64,000 bases of DNA from M3007 sp046160625 (GTDB lineage Bacteria; Bacteroidota; Bacteroidia; Chitinophagales; Saprospiraceae): positions 12,964 through 76,963 of the forward strand of contig JBJXGZ010000143.1 in the NCBI GenBank assembly GCA_046160625.1, read 5' to 3'. Positions 34,316-43,610 of this stretch are shown here, in pieces (positions within the stretch are counted from its first letter, which is position 1; each line of letters starts with the position of its first letter). A model generated the notes under the pieces. That model saw nothing but the letters and a program-made list of their open reading frames with translations. It ran no database searches and had not been told where the DNA came from. The position numbers and the translations under genes were made by a program.

Positions 34316-37300
34316 GATCACTGTCAAATCCCCCACTTTTTTCAACACCGAACCGTCCACCAATTCCAATTCGATTTGCCAGAGGTAAACGCCAGGGTTT
34401 ACTAATTTTCCACGATAGCGACCATCCCAAGCGAGTGAAGCATCCCCCGGCAGGGCATTTTTGGTTTCATGCAGCAGTTCGCCCCATCGGTCGAACACGC
34501 GGAAAAGGTTCACCTTAAGCACGGCGGGGTTGAAACCCAATACAAGGTTTGCATTTTCACCAGAACCGCCCATGGCATTTGGAATATATACGCCTATGAT
34601 TTGTTCGATCATCAAAAGCATTTCATCCGTAGCGGTGCAGCCATTTATGTCCTTGATAGTGAGTACGTAACGGGTGGTTTCCAAAGGTGTCTGCACGATT
34701 GGGTCTGGGCACGTAAGACAACTGAGATAGGAGGTGTCGCTCCATTCCCATTCCACAGGAGTTAATCCTGCTAAATCAATTTCAAGCGGAAGCGAAATGC
34801 CGAGCTGAATGGTGGTATCTGCAGGCAGGTTAACTGAAATTTGTGGCGGTTCCAATACTGTGGAGGCAAGGGTATCCTGGCATTCAAACACGTCCTGGCT
34901 GACAATGGTGTAGTTGCCTGCATGGAGATTGGGATAATCGAGGATTTGTGTGAAAGGCCCGCCTTCGAATTGAAATAAGAGAGAAGGGTCGTTAGTGGTA
35001 ATTCTAATGGCCCCAGTGGATTCATCATAACATCTGGCCGAATCTATTTCCGTCGCGAAGAAAGTTTGAGGATGCTGATCAATGGTAATTGCTTCCGTTT
35101 CAGTGCAATCATTGCCATCCGTCACAGTCAGGGAGTAGTTGCCCGCAGTCACATTGTCAATGTCTGGGGCTTGGTTGCTAGTAAAATCCCAGGCATACAT
35201 CAACGGTTCTACCCCATTTGTGATGTTGGCCGTAAGCGAGGCATTTGATTCTCCAAAACAGGCAATCGTCCCGTCAATTTCCAATTGTATTTGAGGGTAA
35301 ACCAAAAGCCCTACTACATGGGTAGAATCACAACCATTGGTTGCCGTAAACTTCCCGATGTATTCCCCACTGGTGGTTTGTGGCGTTCCAAAGATATTCG
35401 ATGATTCCCCAAAACAAATTACACGAGATTCGATCAAGTAAAATGTGTCTAGGGGGGCCACTCGAACCAACACAGTGGAATCGCAACCCGTAATTGCACT
35501 CAAATTGAAGGTCATTTCCTCTTCAGGCGCGAGGGCTACATTATTGATATTCAGCGTCGAACCAAGACATACTGCGGTATCCACCGTAATATTGAAGGTT
35601 CCTACTCCCGTTCCCTGTACCCGCACCAGCACCGTTGAATCGCAGCCGTGAATGGTTTGAAGCGAAAAAAGACGAGCACTATCAGGTTCAATGGACTGCC
35701 CATTCCACACTACCGCGCTGCCATAACAAATGATGGTATCCACGGCATAATCGTAAGTCTGATGCAGGAAAACCAATGCCGTATCGCGGGCTGAACAGCC
35801 GTAGGAATAGCCAGCATGAATGGCAACCAAAGTCGGCGTGAGTGGGCTAAGGGTAACTGCTGAACAAGTATCACAACTCAAAGGAGCGCTTGCAATCCAG
35901 GTGTAAAAATCAAAACCAGAGACGGCAAGTGTTGCAGAATCGCCCGGACAAACGCCGATGTCTTGCCCAAGGTCAACGCTAGTGCTTGTGTCCAGGCCGA
36001 CGATTATGCTGTCGGTCTGGGTAATGGAGCAAACATCCGTGGCAGTAACAGTATAGAATCCAGGGCCTTGCGCTGTAAAAGTGGAGTCGGTAGAATTGTC
36101 TGACCAAACCCAGGCAACAAGGTCTTGTCCGCCAACATCAAATTGCATGATGCTTAGGTCGCATATTGCGGTATCCTGCCCAAGGGACACTGTTGCAGGT
36201 TGGTAGGGAAAGTAAAATCCTGCAATGTTGTTGTCAAAAACACATTCAACGATGCTTGTTACCGGAAAGTCCGTGCTTAAATTAAAAGGAGGAAGCGTAG
36301 AATGGTCGTCGTTCAGAACTATGAAAACAGAATCATTGGTTGTGCGCGGTATGCGAAAACTGAGCGTGTCGCAGACGCCGATTGCAATGTCCGACGAGGT
36401 AGCAACAATGCCGATCCACTGCGCGGCCGTGGTTTGCGGGTTTCCAATATAGGCCGAAATTGGGGTATTTTGCGGAAAAAGGTTGTCGCCCTCGTTGCAA
36501 ATCTCGATGGTCAGCAACATAGAATCTGGTTGGCAAAGCGGCTGGCTCACTATACTGATACTTGCATCAGGGGTTGGAAAGGTTTGATAGGAATACTGAT
36601 TCATAAATGTATTCAATTGCCGCCCGTCACCTACTATATGCTGCATTTGCTGGAATTGTGGCACACTTAGGTCGTCGTTTATATTGGTATTGAAATAGCC
36701 GTGCTGGTTCCATACCGGCCGCGAACTGATATTTGGCGTACCCACGATTTCGTAGGCGAACACCGTTCCGTCGAAGGAGCTGCCATTGGTGCCACATTCT
36801 ATCAAGATTTCGGTTTTCCCATCGGCATCCACATCAAGCACAAGCGGGCTTTCGATGTGGGTAAAACTGCGGCAGTCATCTTCCCAAATGACATTGCCTG
36901 TTGCGCCATCCAAAATCTGCAATTTTTCCTCACTGCGGTAAATAACATCGTATGATCTGTCACCACAAAAATCGAAAACACTTGTGCAGGTAATGGAAGA
37001 CGGGTCGTTGACGGGGTTTGCCCAAAGGACTGAAAAGTCGTTACGAAGTGCGTACAACCATGGGTGGCCCACAAAACTGATGTCGGGCAAACTGTCGCCA
37101 TCAAGGTCGGCCACGTTCACACGAGATGCGCCCTCGCTCCAATTGTTGAGCAATTGAAATTCGCGCATGATGCTGTTCGTCTGAATATCCCAAACATAGA
37201 CGGTGTTCTGACCGTTTTTTTGCCCTTGAACGATAGCATCCAAATCACCATCGCTGTCAATATCGGCCACGCTCGTGAACCCGTCAGAATAGGTAAAAGG

Positions 37301-38185
37301 CGCAAAAGCTACTGGCAATACGATCCCGGTGTTGAGGTTCACAGAAAGCACTTGATTGCCTGCCACAATTTCAAGCCCCTGGCAGCCAAAGCAGGCGTTG
37401 GTAGGCATTACATCAGCCGGAACAGTAGAAGCAAAAGAATAACCCGCGGCCACGCGTGCCGGGTGTTCCCCATCAGAAAGAAATGTGCTGCCCGAAGCCA
37501 AAAGTGCCCCAGTTTGCCCATTAAACACTTGATTACCAACGTTTACTTCTGCCCAGCCATTCTGGTCAAAATCTGCAATATTTGGCACTGAAAACTGATA
37601 ACGGTTGTCATAGCCTACCAAGACGGCACTGCTGTATTTGAGCGCACCCGTATGTTCGTAGCAGTACAACTTTCGGTCAAAACCTACGATTACAATTTCA
37701 CCAAAACCATCATTGTCAAGGTCGCCAATGGCTGGGGCTGTGCCACCCGGCCATAAGGTGGCGGGTTCAACCACGTGTACTTTTATCTGTCCTGTAGCGC
37801 CATCTAAAATGAAAAGATCCGATGATTCCACCCGGGTCGTCACCACTTCCGGGATACCGTCAGCGTCCAAGTCGCCGGCCACGACTGGCGAGAAAGTGCC
37901 TGTTTGGGCATTTGAAATCCATTTTGTGGCCAGGGAAACGGGCCCACATGGAGGCAGGAAAGCACAATCTGGAATACAGGCGTCGTAGTAAAAACTGTCG
38001 CAACCGCCTGTGCAAGTACAGTCTGTATCAAAACAATCAATCAGACCGTCCCCATCGTCGTCGAGGCCGTTATTGCAATCCTCCAATGTTTGGCTTAAAA
38101 GGATTGCAGGGAGCAAAAAGAAAAGACTTAGGAAACAGGTTTTGAGATTTGTCGGAAAGTGCAAAGTGTACGTTTTCAATGTCAT
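34310..38185 (-). CDS. FG-GAP repeat adhesin with gliding-type C-terminal domain
   Basis: A 1291-residue secreted protein. The signal peptide ends near AILLSQ. A Ca-binding-like NNGLDDDGDGLIDC motif follows, then at least six FG-GAP/VCBS-type blades (AGDLDADGIPEVV, IGDLDNDGFGEIV, IADFDQNGWAEV, VADIDSDGDLDAI, VADLDGDSLPDI, LDVDADGKTEIL). The second half has Ig-like modules, three GCDSTxxV repeats and one or two SprB-like units. The last 90 residues (GVYIPNAMGG to VGDLTVIR, with VFDRWGELL and WDGRYRG) match the gliding-motility C-terminal family, a T9SS signal. The start at 38185 gives the cleaner signal peptide than 38227. Probably a cell-surface adhesin; the ligand is unknown. Confidence 0.88.
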   Translation of the reverse strand: MTLKTYTLHFPTNLKTCFLSLFFLLPAILLSQTLEDCNNGLDDDGDGLIDCFDTDCTCTGGCDSFYYDACIPDCAFLPPCGPVSLATKWISNAQTGTFSPVVAGDLDADGIPEVVTTRVESSDLFILDGATGQIKVHVVEPATLWPGGTAPAIGDLDNDGFGEIVIVGFDRKLYCYEHTGALKYSSAVLVGYDNRYQFSVPNIADFDQNGWAEVNVGNQVFNGQTGALLASGSTFLSDGEHPARVAAGYSFASTVPADVMPTNACFGCQGLEIVAGNQVLSVNLNTGIVLPVAFAPFTYSDGFTSVADIDSDGDLDAIVQGQKNGQNTVYVWDIQTNSIMREFQLLNNWSEGASRVNVADLDGDSLPDISFVGHPWLYALRNDFSVLWANPVNDPSSITCTSVFDFCGDRSYDVIYRSEEKLQILDGATGNVIWEDDCRSFTHIESPLVLDVDADGKTEILIECGTNGSSFDGTVFAYEIVGTPNISSRPVWNQHGYFNTNINDDLSVPQFQQMQHIVGDGRQLNTFMNQYSYQTFPTPDASISIVSQPLCQPDSMLLTIEICNEGDNLFPQNTPISAYIGNPQTTAAQWIGIVATSSDIAIGVCDTLSFRIPRTTNDSVFIVLNDDHSTLPPFNLSTDFPVTSIVECVFDNNIAGFYFPYQPATVSLGQDTAICDLSIMQFDVGGQDLVAWVWSDNSTDSTFTAQGPGFYTVTATDVCSITQTDSIIVGLDTSTSVDLGQDIGVCPGDSATLAVSGFDFYTWIASAPLSCDTCSAVTLSPLTPTLVAIHAGYSYGCSARDTALVFLHQTYDYAVDTIICYGSAVVWNGQSIEPDSARLFSLQTIHGCDSTVLVRVQGTGVGTFNITVDTAVCLGSTLNINNVALAPEEEMTFNLSAITGCDSTVLVRVAPLDTFYLIESRVICFGESSNIFGTPQTTSGEYIGKFTATNGCDSTHVVGLLVYPQIQLEIDGTIACFGESNASLTANITNGVEPLMYAWDFTSNQAPDIDNVTAGNYSLTVTDGNDCTETEAITIDQHPQTFFATEIDSARCYDESTGAIRITTNDPSLLFQFEGGPFTQILDYPNLHAGNYTIVSQDVFECQDTLASTVLEPPQISVNLPADTTIQLGISLPLEIDLAGLTPVEWEWSDTSYLSCLTCPDPIVQTPLETTRYVLTIKDINGCTATDEMLLMIEQIIGVYIPNAMGGSGENANLVLGFNPAVLKVNLFRVFDRWGELLHETKNALPGDASLAWDGRYRGKLVNPGVYLWQIELELVDGSVLKKVGDLTVIR

Positions 38186-38342
38186 TAGAAACTTGGTTTT
38201 GTCGGACGCAAAACGGTGGTTTCCCAACTTTCTTCCGCCCGATAAAGCGTTTAACAGTGCGTTATATAAACCTCAGAAATCTGGACGGGCTGGTTTTCCT
38301 GGACTTGGGATTAAAATCAGAAGACAAAGATGGGGAAAGGGT

Positions 38343-38390
38343 TTGAATTGTTTGAGGAGTTTGAAGGGTTTGAGTTGCCAAACAATTCAA
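38343..38390. repeat. 12-bp inverted repeat with TTTGA word array
   Basis: Arms 38343-38354 and 38379-38390 are exact reverse complements. The spacer continues the word series GTTTGA, GAGTTTGA, GGGTTTGA. It lies in the 455-bp space 38186-38640, which holds no gene. The part from 38200 to 38340 shows nothing I can name. Confidence 0.6.
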
Positions 38391-38417
38391 CAATGTAACG
38401 AGTAAGCATGATCTCAA

Positions 38418-38605
38418 AATCCCGAAGGGATTGAATATGAATAACCCCGGATGAAATCCGGGGAAATAAGGATGATGGCGTGCAACCCTGAAAGGGTTGA
38501 ATATGTACCTTTTACGCGCTGATTCAACCCTTTCAGGGTTGCTAAACCCCCTCGCGTACTACCCGGATTTCATCCGGGGTTATTCATATTCAATCCCATC
38601 AGGAT
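38418..38605. repeat. Nested REP-like palindrome cluster
   Basis: An outer inverted repeat of about 44 bp (38418-38463 with 38562-38605, two or three mismatches) encloses an exact 21-bp inverted repeat (38482-38502 with 38522-38542). Each arm is itself a chain of small palindromes: ATCCCGAAGGGAT, CCCCGGATGAAATCCGGGG and CAACCCTGAAAGGGTTG, joined by GAATATGAATAA. This is the organisation of REP/BIME elements, which REP-associated transposases mobilise. No such transposase is in the window. Confidence 0.85.
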
Positions 38606-38640
38606 TTTTTTTAATGGCGCTAAACAGTTATCAAACAACA

Positions 38641-39999
38641 TCAAATAGCCTGAATCAAGTCATATTGCGACACTACATGCAGCCCACCAGAACGGTCGGT
38701 GGCAATGACAGCAGGAATTTCCTTCGAGATGTACCGATTTAGTTGACTAATGGGCAGATCGTCTTTTACCATGGGGAAAGCTTCGCCCATCACCTGGCGA
38801 ACTGGTTTTTCCGAGTTGTTCAAGGGGTTTTCCAAAAGGAAATGTAGCACCTGGGTTTCCGTGATCGAGCCAACAATTTTTTCGCCGTCTAAAACTGGCA
38901 ACTGGCTCAAATCGTGCGTTTTCATTAAATTGAAGGCACTTCGCACCGATTCACCAACCTGTGTTCCAAAAAAGCGACGGTCCTTTTTGCGGGCGATCAA
39001 GTCGCTGATTTTCAACTCATCCTCCAGAAAACCACGTTCGCGCATCCAATCGTCGTTGTAGATTTTCCCGACGTAGCGGCTGCCGTGGTCGTGGAAAATC
39101 AAAACGACCACATCATCTTTTTTTAGTTTACCGCGCAATTGCCATAATGCGCCCATCGCGCTTCCAGCAGAGTATCCAAGCAGAATGCCTTCCTCCTTCG
39201 CAAGGCGCCTGGCCCATAAGGCTGCGTCTTTGTCGGTTACTTTTTCGAACAAATTGATGAGGCTAAAATCTACATTGGCGGGCAAAATATCTTCCCCGAT
39301 GCCTTCTGTAATGTAGGGATAGATTTCTTTTGGGTCAAACTCGCCAGTTTCATGATATTTTTTGAAAACCGATCCGTACACATCTGCGCCCCAAACCTGG
39401 ATGTCAGGGTTTTGTTCTTTCAAATATTTAGCCACACCGCTCACTGTGCCTCCCGTACCTACGCCTACTACCAGATGCGTGATTTTGCCATCCGTTTGTT
39501 TCCAGATTTCCGGTCCCGTGCTTTCGTAATGTGCCTGGCGATTTGAAAGGTTGTCATATTGGTTGCACCAAAAAGAGTTAGGAATCTCGGTGCTCAATCT
39601 TCTGGCTATGGAATAATAAGAGCGCGGGTCTTCAGGCTCGACATTGGTAGGGCATACAATTACCTCGGCGCCCAATGCCCTAAGCATGTCCGCTTTTTCT
39701 TTGCTCTGCTTGTCGGTAGTTGTAAAAATGCAGCGATACCCACGGACACAGCCCACGAGGGCAAGGCCCATACCAGTATTGCCGGATGTGCATTCGATGA
39801 TCGTGCCCCCGGGTTTCAAATCTCCACGCGCCTCTGCATCGTTAATCATTTTTACGGCCATACGGTCCTTTATGCTGTGACCAGGGTTGAAGGTTTCCAC
39901 CTTTGCCAGTATCAAACCTGGGATGTCAGCAGCTACGCTGTTGAGTTTCACAAGCGGTGTATTGCCGATGGTTTCGAGGATGTCTTTGCTGTAATTCAT
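38641..39999 (-). CDS. cbs: Cystathionine beta-synthase with CBS domain pair
   Basis: A 452-residue PLP enzyme that joins serine and homocysteine to cystathionine, or acts as a related cysteine synthase. The fold-type II core shows NPGHSIKDRMAV with the PLP lysine, SGNTGMGLAL for the phosphate or substrate, and GVGTGGTVSG for the PLP phosphate. Two CBS motifs fill about 330-452, as in eukaryotic CBS; they may bind adenosyl ligands. The heme-binding N-terminal extension of the human enzyme is absent. The start at 39999 is chosen because any longer frame would run through the inverted repeat at 40017 and into the aldo/keto reductase gene. Confidence 0.92.
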   Translation of the reverse strand: MNYSKDILETIGNTPLVKLNSVAADIPGLILAKVETFNPGHSIKDRMAVKMINDAEARGDLKPGGTIIECTSGNTGMGLALVGCVRGYRCIFTTTDKQSKEKADMLRALGAEVIVCPTNVEPEDPRSYYSIARRLSTEIPNSFWCNQYDNLSNRQAHYESTGPEIWKQTDGKITHLVVGVGTGGTVSGVAKYLKEQNPDIQVWGADVYGSVFKKYHETGEFDPKEIYPYITEGIGEDILPANVDFSLINLFEKVTDKDAALWARRLAKEEGILLGYSAGSAMGALWQLRGKLKKDDVVVLIFHDHGSRYVGKIYNDDWMRERGFLEDELKISDLIARKKDRRFFGTQVGESVRSAFNLMKTHDLSQLPVLDGEKIVGSITETQVLHFLLENPLNNSEKPVRQVMGEAFPMVKDDLPISQLNRYISKEIPAVIATDRSGGLHVVSQYDLIQAI

Positions 40000-40016
40000 T
40001 GAAAATGGCTTGTATA

Positions 40017-40066
40017 CCGGAACGCTGTTCCGGTTCTGTTTTTTATTAACCGGAACAGCGTTCCGG
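40017..40066. repeat. Perfect 19-bp inverted repeat of self-palindromic arms
   Basis: Arms 40017-40035 and 40048-40066 are exact reverse complements with a 12-base spacer. Each arm contains CCGGAACGCTGTTCCGG, itself a palindrome with a GCT centre. It sits between the reductase stop and the cbs start on the same strand, so it would be transcribed into a REP-like double hairpin. Confidence 0.85.
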
Positions 40067-40072
40067 AGTACA

Positions 40073-41092
40073 CTAACGCACAATATCTCCATATTTTCCC
40101 CCGTACACCAACTCCCGAACATTATCTGAAGCAAGAAACTCATGTGGAAAACCCATCTGAATTTCACTTGCAGCATCCAATTCTCGGAGTATTTTTTCGG
40201 GCAAAACAAAATCGAGGCAGCCGAGTGAATTTTCAAGCTGCGCTGCCGTCCTCGCGCCCACAAGTGGTATACAATTGAGATCAGCATCGCGCTGCCGTGC
40301 CCAGTTAAGCGCAACTTGAGCGGGTGCAACGCCGAGTTTTTCAGCCACTTTAACCACCTTGGCAGCAATCTTGTTGGCACGATCACTCCGCCGAATGCTG
40401 TGCGCTACTACCCTGCCCTCCTCACCCCGCAAGTATTTTCCGGTCAAGGCACCCCCCCCCATAGCTCCCCAGGGTGTGACAGCCATCCCAAAAGCTTTTG
40501 CCATGGGCAACAATTCGCGCTCCGGCGTACGCTGTAAAAGGGAATACTCCACTTGGAGCCCTGCAAATGCAGTCCATCCACGCAATTCAGCCATGGTGTT
40601 GGCTTGGCTGACTACCCATGCAGGTGTGTCAGAGACACCTATATAATGCACCTTTCCGCTTCTGATAAGATCGTCCAGACCACGCAGCACCTCATCCGTA
40701 GGCGTGAGCTGATCCCAGGCATGCACCCAAAACAGATCTATAAATTCCGTGTCGAGGCGGCGGAGACTATCCTCAACAGAGCGCATCATGTTTTTTCGGT
40801 GACTGCCAGCAAAGTTTGGGTCGCCCGTTTGGTCGCGCAAGGTGTATTTTGTAGCAACGACAAAATGGTGGCGCTCACTTTTTACAAATTCGCCGAGCCA
40901 TCGCTCGCTCGTACCTTCCGTGTAGCGGTTGGCGGTGTCAACAAAATTGCCTCCACGCCCGGCGTAGGTGTCGAATATTTTTTGGCTTTCGGCCTTGTCT
41001 GCACCCCAGCCCCATTCGGTGCCAAAGGTCATAGTGCCGAGGCATAGTTCAGAAACGCGGAGGCCGGAGCGGCCTAATAGTTTGAATTTCAT
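40073..41092 (-). CDS. Aldo/keto reductase
   Basis: A 339-residue NAD(P)H-dependent oxidoreductase of the aldo/keto reductase superfamily, closest to the YajO/Tas group. The catalytic tetrad is complete: Asp52, Tyr57, Lys82 and His124 (FVDTANRYTEG, VATKYTL, FWVHAWD). The start LGRSGLRVSELCLGTMTFG is typical. The substrate is unknown; such enzymes often reduce reactive aldehydes. It is probably transcribed with cbs, 73 bp downstream across an inverted repeat. Confidence 0.93.
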   Translation of the reverse strand: MKFKLLGRSGLRVSELCLGTMTFGTEWGWGADKAESQKIFDTYAGRGGNFVDTANRYTEGTSERWLGEFVKSERHHFVVATKYTLRDQTGDPNFAGSHRKNMMRSVEDSLRRLDTEFIDLFWVHAWDQLTPTDEVLRGLDDLIRSGKVHYIGVSDTPAWVVSQANTMAELRGWTAFAGLQVEYSLLQRTPERELLPMAKAFGMAVTPWGAMGGGALTGKYLRGEEGRVVAHSIRRSDRANKIAAKVVKVAEKLGVAPAQVALNWARQRDADLNCIPLVGARTAAQLENSLGCLDFVLPEKILRELDAASEIQMGFPHEFLASDNVRELVYGGKYGDIVR

Positions 41093-41117
41093 GGACTGGT
41101 GATTGGTTTATTGGTGA

Positions 41118-41143
41118 CCCTCCTTCGCTAAAGCTACAGCGGG
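41118..41143. repeat. GC-rich palindromic repeat flanked by TTGGTGATT words
   Basis: CCCTCCTTCGCTAAAGCTAC plus AGCGGG is an imperfect palindrome of the same family as the coding repeat at 27830. Both flanks carry ATTGGT and GTGATTGGT words, as if the element split a word array. Confidence 0.6.
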
Positions 41144-41169
41144 TAAATTGGTGATTGGTATTCCAAAAA

Positions 41170-42219
41170 CTAGTAACGTCGTTGGCGAACATAGGTTTGG
41201 AACCGCTCCGCATTTACTTTATGTGCAGCGAAGGTTTCGGCAAAAGCATGAGTACCAGATTCGTCGGGCTTGGCGCAGAAATACAGGTAATTGTGTTTTT
41301 CTGGGTTCAAAACCGCATCGAGGCTGGGTATGGAAGCCATACTGATAGGGCCAGGCGGCAAGCCTTTGTACATATAAGTATTGTAAGGAGAATCGTAAGA
41401 GGTATGAAACTCCGTCACTCTGCGTGTTCCAAAATCCCGGGTGGCAAACACGCTGGTCGGGTCGGCCTGAAGTTTCATATCAATGCGTAGTCGGTTAAGA
41501 TAAACGCCTGCAATGGTGGCTTTTTCAATGTTTGCGTTGGTTTCACGCTCCACGATAGAGGCCAGGGTATACACTTCTTTTTCTGTCAGGCCCAATGCCC
41601 GGGCTTTTGCGCGACGATCGTTTTTGTCCCAAAAAGCCGCGTGTTCCTTGATCATTTTGTTTACAAAAGCCTTTGGGTCGGTATTCCAATACATTTCATA
41701 AGTATTTGGAATAAAAGCGGTTAGAAGGGTTTCATCGGAATAACCCAGTTCCCTGAGGAAGTTTTTGTCCCGAAATACAGCAAGGAGGGAGAGTGAATCC
41801 GCCTCAATGAATCTGGAAGCCTTTCCTGCAACTTCTTCAGTCAAACGCTCATTATTGAGCACAACTTTCACGGGAGCTTGTTCACCCGTCCGCAGGTGTT
41901 GGATAAGTTCCCGATTGGTCCAACCTGGCTCAACTTTAAAGCGGCCCGAGCGCATTTTGTCTTTTCGGTATTTCATTTGTTCGGCAAGCCACCTGAAGTT
42001 TACTTCATCTCTGACAAAGCCGTTCTTTTTTAGAATCCGGACTACATCGTCAAAAGAGGCACCCGTTGGGATGCAAACATAGGGATCGGCAAGTTCCGAG
42101 GGTACAGCAGGAAACCAGAAACCTTTGATAGGTTGCCAAGCGAAATAAGCGCCACCAAGTAGCGCTACCAGCAAAAAAATCAGGATGCCTCTACGGGAAG
42201 CAGCGTTTTTTGAGTTCAT
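41170..42219 (-). CDS. mltG: Endolytic murein transglycosylase MltG
   Basis: A 349-residue inner-membrane enzyme that cuts nascent glycan strands. One membrane segment (about residues 11-28) is followed by a LysM-like region and the YceG catalytic domain. Glu224 in LASIVERET is the catalytic acid, and NRLRIDMKLQADPT follows as in E. coli MltG. The ATG at 42219 matches the family start better than 42276. A TACATTTG promoter element lies 83 bp upstream. The reductase gene follows 77 bp downstream, with a palindromic repeat between them. Confidence 0.93.
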   Translation of the reverse strand: MNSKNAASRRGILIFLLVALLGGAYFAWQPIKGFWFPAVPSELADPYVCIPTGASFDDVVRILKKNGFVRDEVNFRWLAEQMKYRKDKMRSGRFKVEPGWTNRELIQHLRTGEQAPVKVVLNNERLTEEVAGKASRFIEADSLSLLAVFRDKNFLRELGYSDETLLTAFIPNTYEMYWNTDPKAFVNKMIKEHAAFWDKNDRRAKARALGLTEKEVYTLASIVERETNANIEKATIAGVYLNRLRIDMKLQADPTSVFATRDFGTRRVTEFHTSYDSPYNTYMYKGLPPGPISMASIPSLDAVLNPEKHNYLYFCAKPDESGTHAFAETFAAHKVNAERFQTYVRQRRY

Positions 42220-42301
42220 GTTTTTGTGCCTAAATGTTTGGGTTTGAATGGGTTGGAAGGAGGATGATGTTGCCATAGAAGGGTGCAGATGTTTCAGGGG
42301 G

Positions 42302-42309
42302 CAAATGTA
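42302..42309 (-). promoter_or_regulatory. Predicted -7 promoter element of mltG
   Basis: Minus-strand TACATTTG, 83 bp before the mltG ATG and after the stop of the acyltransferase gene. Confidence 0.5.
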
Positions 42310-42336
42310 GCGACGAACTCTATTCCCTCATTTCGC

Positions 42337-43080
42337 CTAGGCCAGAAAACTTTGCTTCTTTTGATCATTTGAATGCAACACAGCGTCTATCCAGTCCTGA
42401 GATTTAGTGCGTAAAATATCCGGGTCTTCGCTTCTGATTCCGGTGCCATAGCAAAGTTTTACATCAATTCTTTGCTCACCAAAACGCCGTCTGGCGTGAC
42501 TAAAAAAAGTTGCTTTGCCAACCCAAAAATCGCGCTCATCCGAAAAGACAATTGCCACAGGTACGATAGGGATGCTCTCTTGCGCCGCTAATTTGAAGAC
42601 CCCCTTTTTAAATGGCAAGGTGCCCATCAAGCCAGATGTGGTACCTTCAGGGAAAATAATAACAGAAAATCCTGCTTCTATTTTTCCGAGTATTTGGCGT
42701 AATGTTCCAGAGCGGCTCCCGGCACTTTCACGGCGGAGGTACAGAATGCCTGCCATTTTCGCCCCTTTCCCAATGAGGGGCCAATTTGCCAGTTCTGCTT
42801 TTGCAACCGGGTATCCAAATACATCGCGCAGCATCAAAATTGGGTCTATGTAAGAACGGTGGTTGCTGACTATCAGACAAGGAAAATCCGGCGCTGTACC
42901 CTCGGTTTCAATATGTAATCCTATGCCATCAAGTAGATTCCTTGCCCAACGCCGACGAACGCGCATAGAACGGCGGATATCTTCCCCCCACAAGCGGTTT
43001 CGCAACCAGATCTCTGCTACGATGAGGGCTGTGTAGACAACAAAAAAGAAGAAGCGGGTAAACAGTCGGAGGGTTTTCAC
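42337..43080 (-). CDS. plsC: 1-acyl-glycerol-3-phosphate acyltransferase (PlsC-like)
   Basis: A 247-residue membrane acyltransferase that makes phosphatidic acid from lysophosphatidic acid, or a related acyl transfer. The H-x4-D motif is NHRSYIDP and the second motif is FPEGTTSG. One hydrophobic segment (FFFFVVYTALIVAEIWL) lies near the N terminus. The only ATG, at 43224, is upstream of an inverted repeat and inside the preceding terminator, so I place the start at the GTG 43080. A GACCTTTG lies 5 bp upstream of that GTG, so the message may be almost leaderless. The start is therefore uncertain by some residues. Confidence 0.85.
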   Translation of the reverse strand: MKTLRLFTRFFFFVVYTALIVAEIWLRNRLWGEDIRRSMRVRRRWARNLLDGIGLHIETEGTAPDFPCLIVSNHRSYIDPILMLRDVFGYPVAKAELANWPLIGKGAKMAGILYLRRESAGSRSGTLRQILGKIEAGFSVIIFPEGTTSGLMGTLPFKKGVFKLAAQESIPIVPVAIVFSDERDFWVGKATFFSHARRRFGEQRIDVKLCYGTGIRSEDPDILRTKSQDWIDAVLHSNDQKKQSFLA

Positions 43081-43113
43081 GCAGCAAAGGTCGGAATTTG
43101 AGGCAATTGAAAG

Positions 43114-43192
43114 TGGCCACGAATTACACGAATTTTCACTAATCAAACATCTTCTCACCAGAGAATTAGTGTGAATTCGTGCAATTCGTGGC
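43114..43192. repeat. Imperfect 28-bp inverted repeat of ACGAATT words
   Basis: Arms 43114-43143 and 43165-43192 match with about three differences. They repeat CACGAATTACACGAATT. It lies between the bacilliredoxin terminator and the acyltransferase start. Confidence 0.75.
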
Positions 43193-43196
43193 AAAC

Positions 43197-43229
43197 AAAA
43201 AAGGTGTCCACACAGAGCAGACACCTTTT
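43197..43229 (-). terminator. Rho-independent terminator of ytxJ
   Basis: AAAAGGTGTC (43199-43208) pairs exactly with GACACCTTTT (43220-43229). On the minus strand a T run follows. Confidence 0.85.
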
Positions 43230-43254
43230 AAAATCGGTTATAGAGACTTGATTA

Positions 43255-43608
43255 TCAGATTCTTGTTGCGATCAGGCCCTCCTGGAGTTCTTCAAAAGTG
43301 ATGTCCAATTGCGAAGCATCATAAATGCATTCACCATCCACTATAAGTAAAACCTGAGGTGACTCATGATGCACTTGAAATGTCTCAGCTACTTGAAGCG
43401 ACACAGGACGATTAATAAGCACGTCCAAAAAGTACGCCTCCATTTCTCCTGGCTTAAAATCCCAGTCATCTTCGAGACGAAACTTAGCAATCGAGCAAAT
43501 ATGGCAACGAGTGCTATGCTTGAAAATGAGACAAGGAACCTCGTGCGAGCGTTTTATGATACGCTCTATGTCTTCCAAAGACTCGAACGGCAGCCAATTA
43601 AGTGCCAT
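43255..43608 (-). CDS. ytxJ: YtxJ-family bacilliredoxin
   Basis: A 117-residue thioredoxin-fold protein of the YtxJ/BrxC family, proposed to remove bacillithiol from proteins. The active-site loop is FKHSTRCHICSI with Cys35 and Cys38. Known YtxJ proteins, as I recall them, usually have a single Cys (TRCPIS-type), so the C-x-x-C arrangement here is notable. Its presence implies bacillithiol or a related thiol in this organism. The ATG is 2 bp after the stop of a tiny lipoprotein gene, so the two form a translationally close pair, closed by the terminator at 43197. Confidence 0.88.
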   Translation of the reverse strand: MALNWLPFESLEDIERIIKRSHEVPCLIFKHSTRCHICSIAKFRLEDDWDFKPGEMEAYFLDVLINRPVSLQVAETFQVHHESPQVLLIVDGECIYDASQLDITFEELQEGLIATRI

Positions 43609-43610
43609 AT

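Noticed and set aside
40000..40386. N-terminal extension of cystathionine beta-synthase by 129 residues
   Set aside because: It would read through the inverted repeat at 40017 and the end of the reductase gene, and the extension has no family match.
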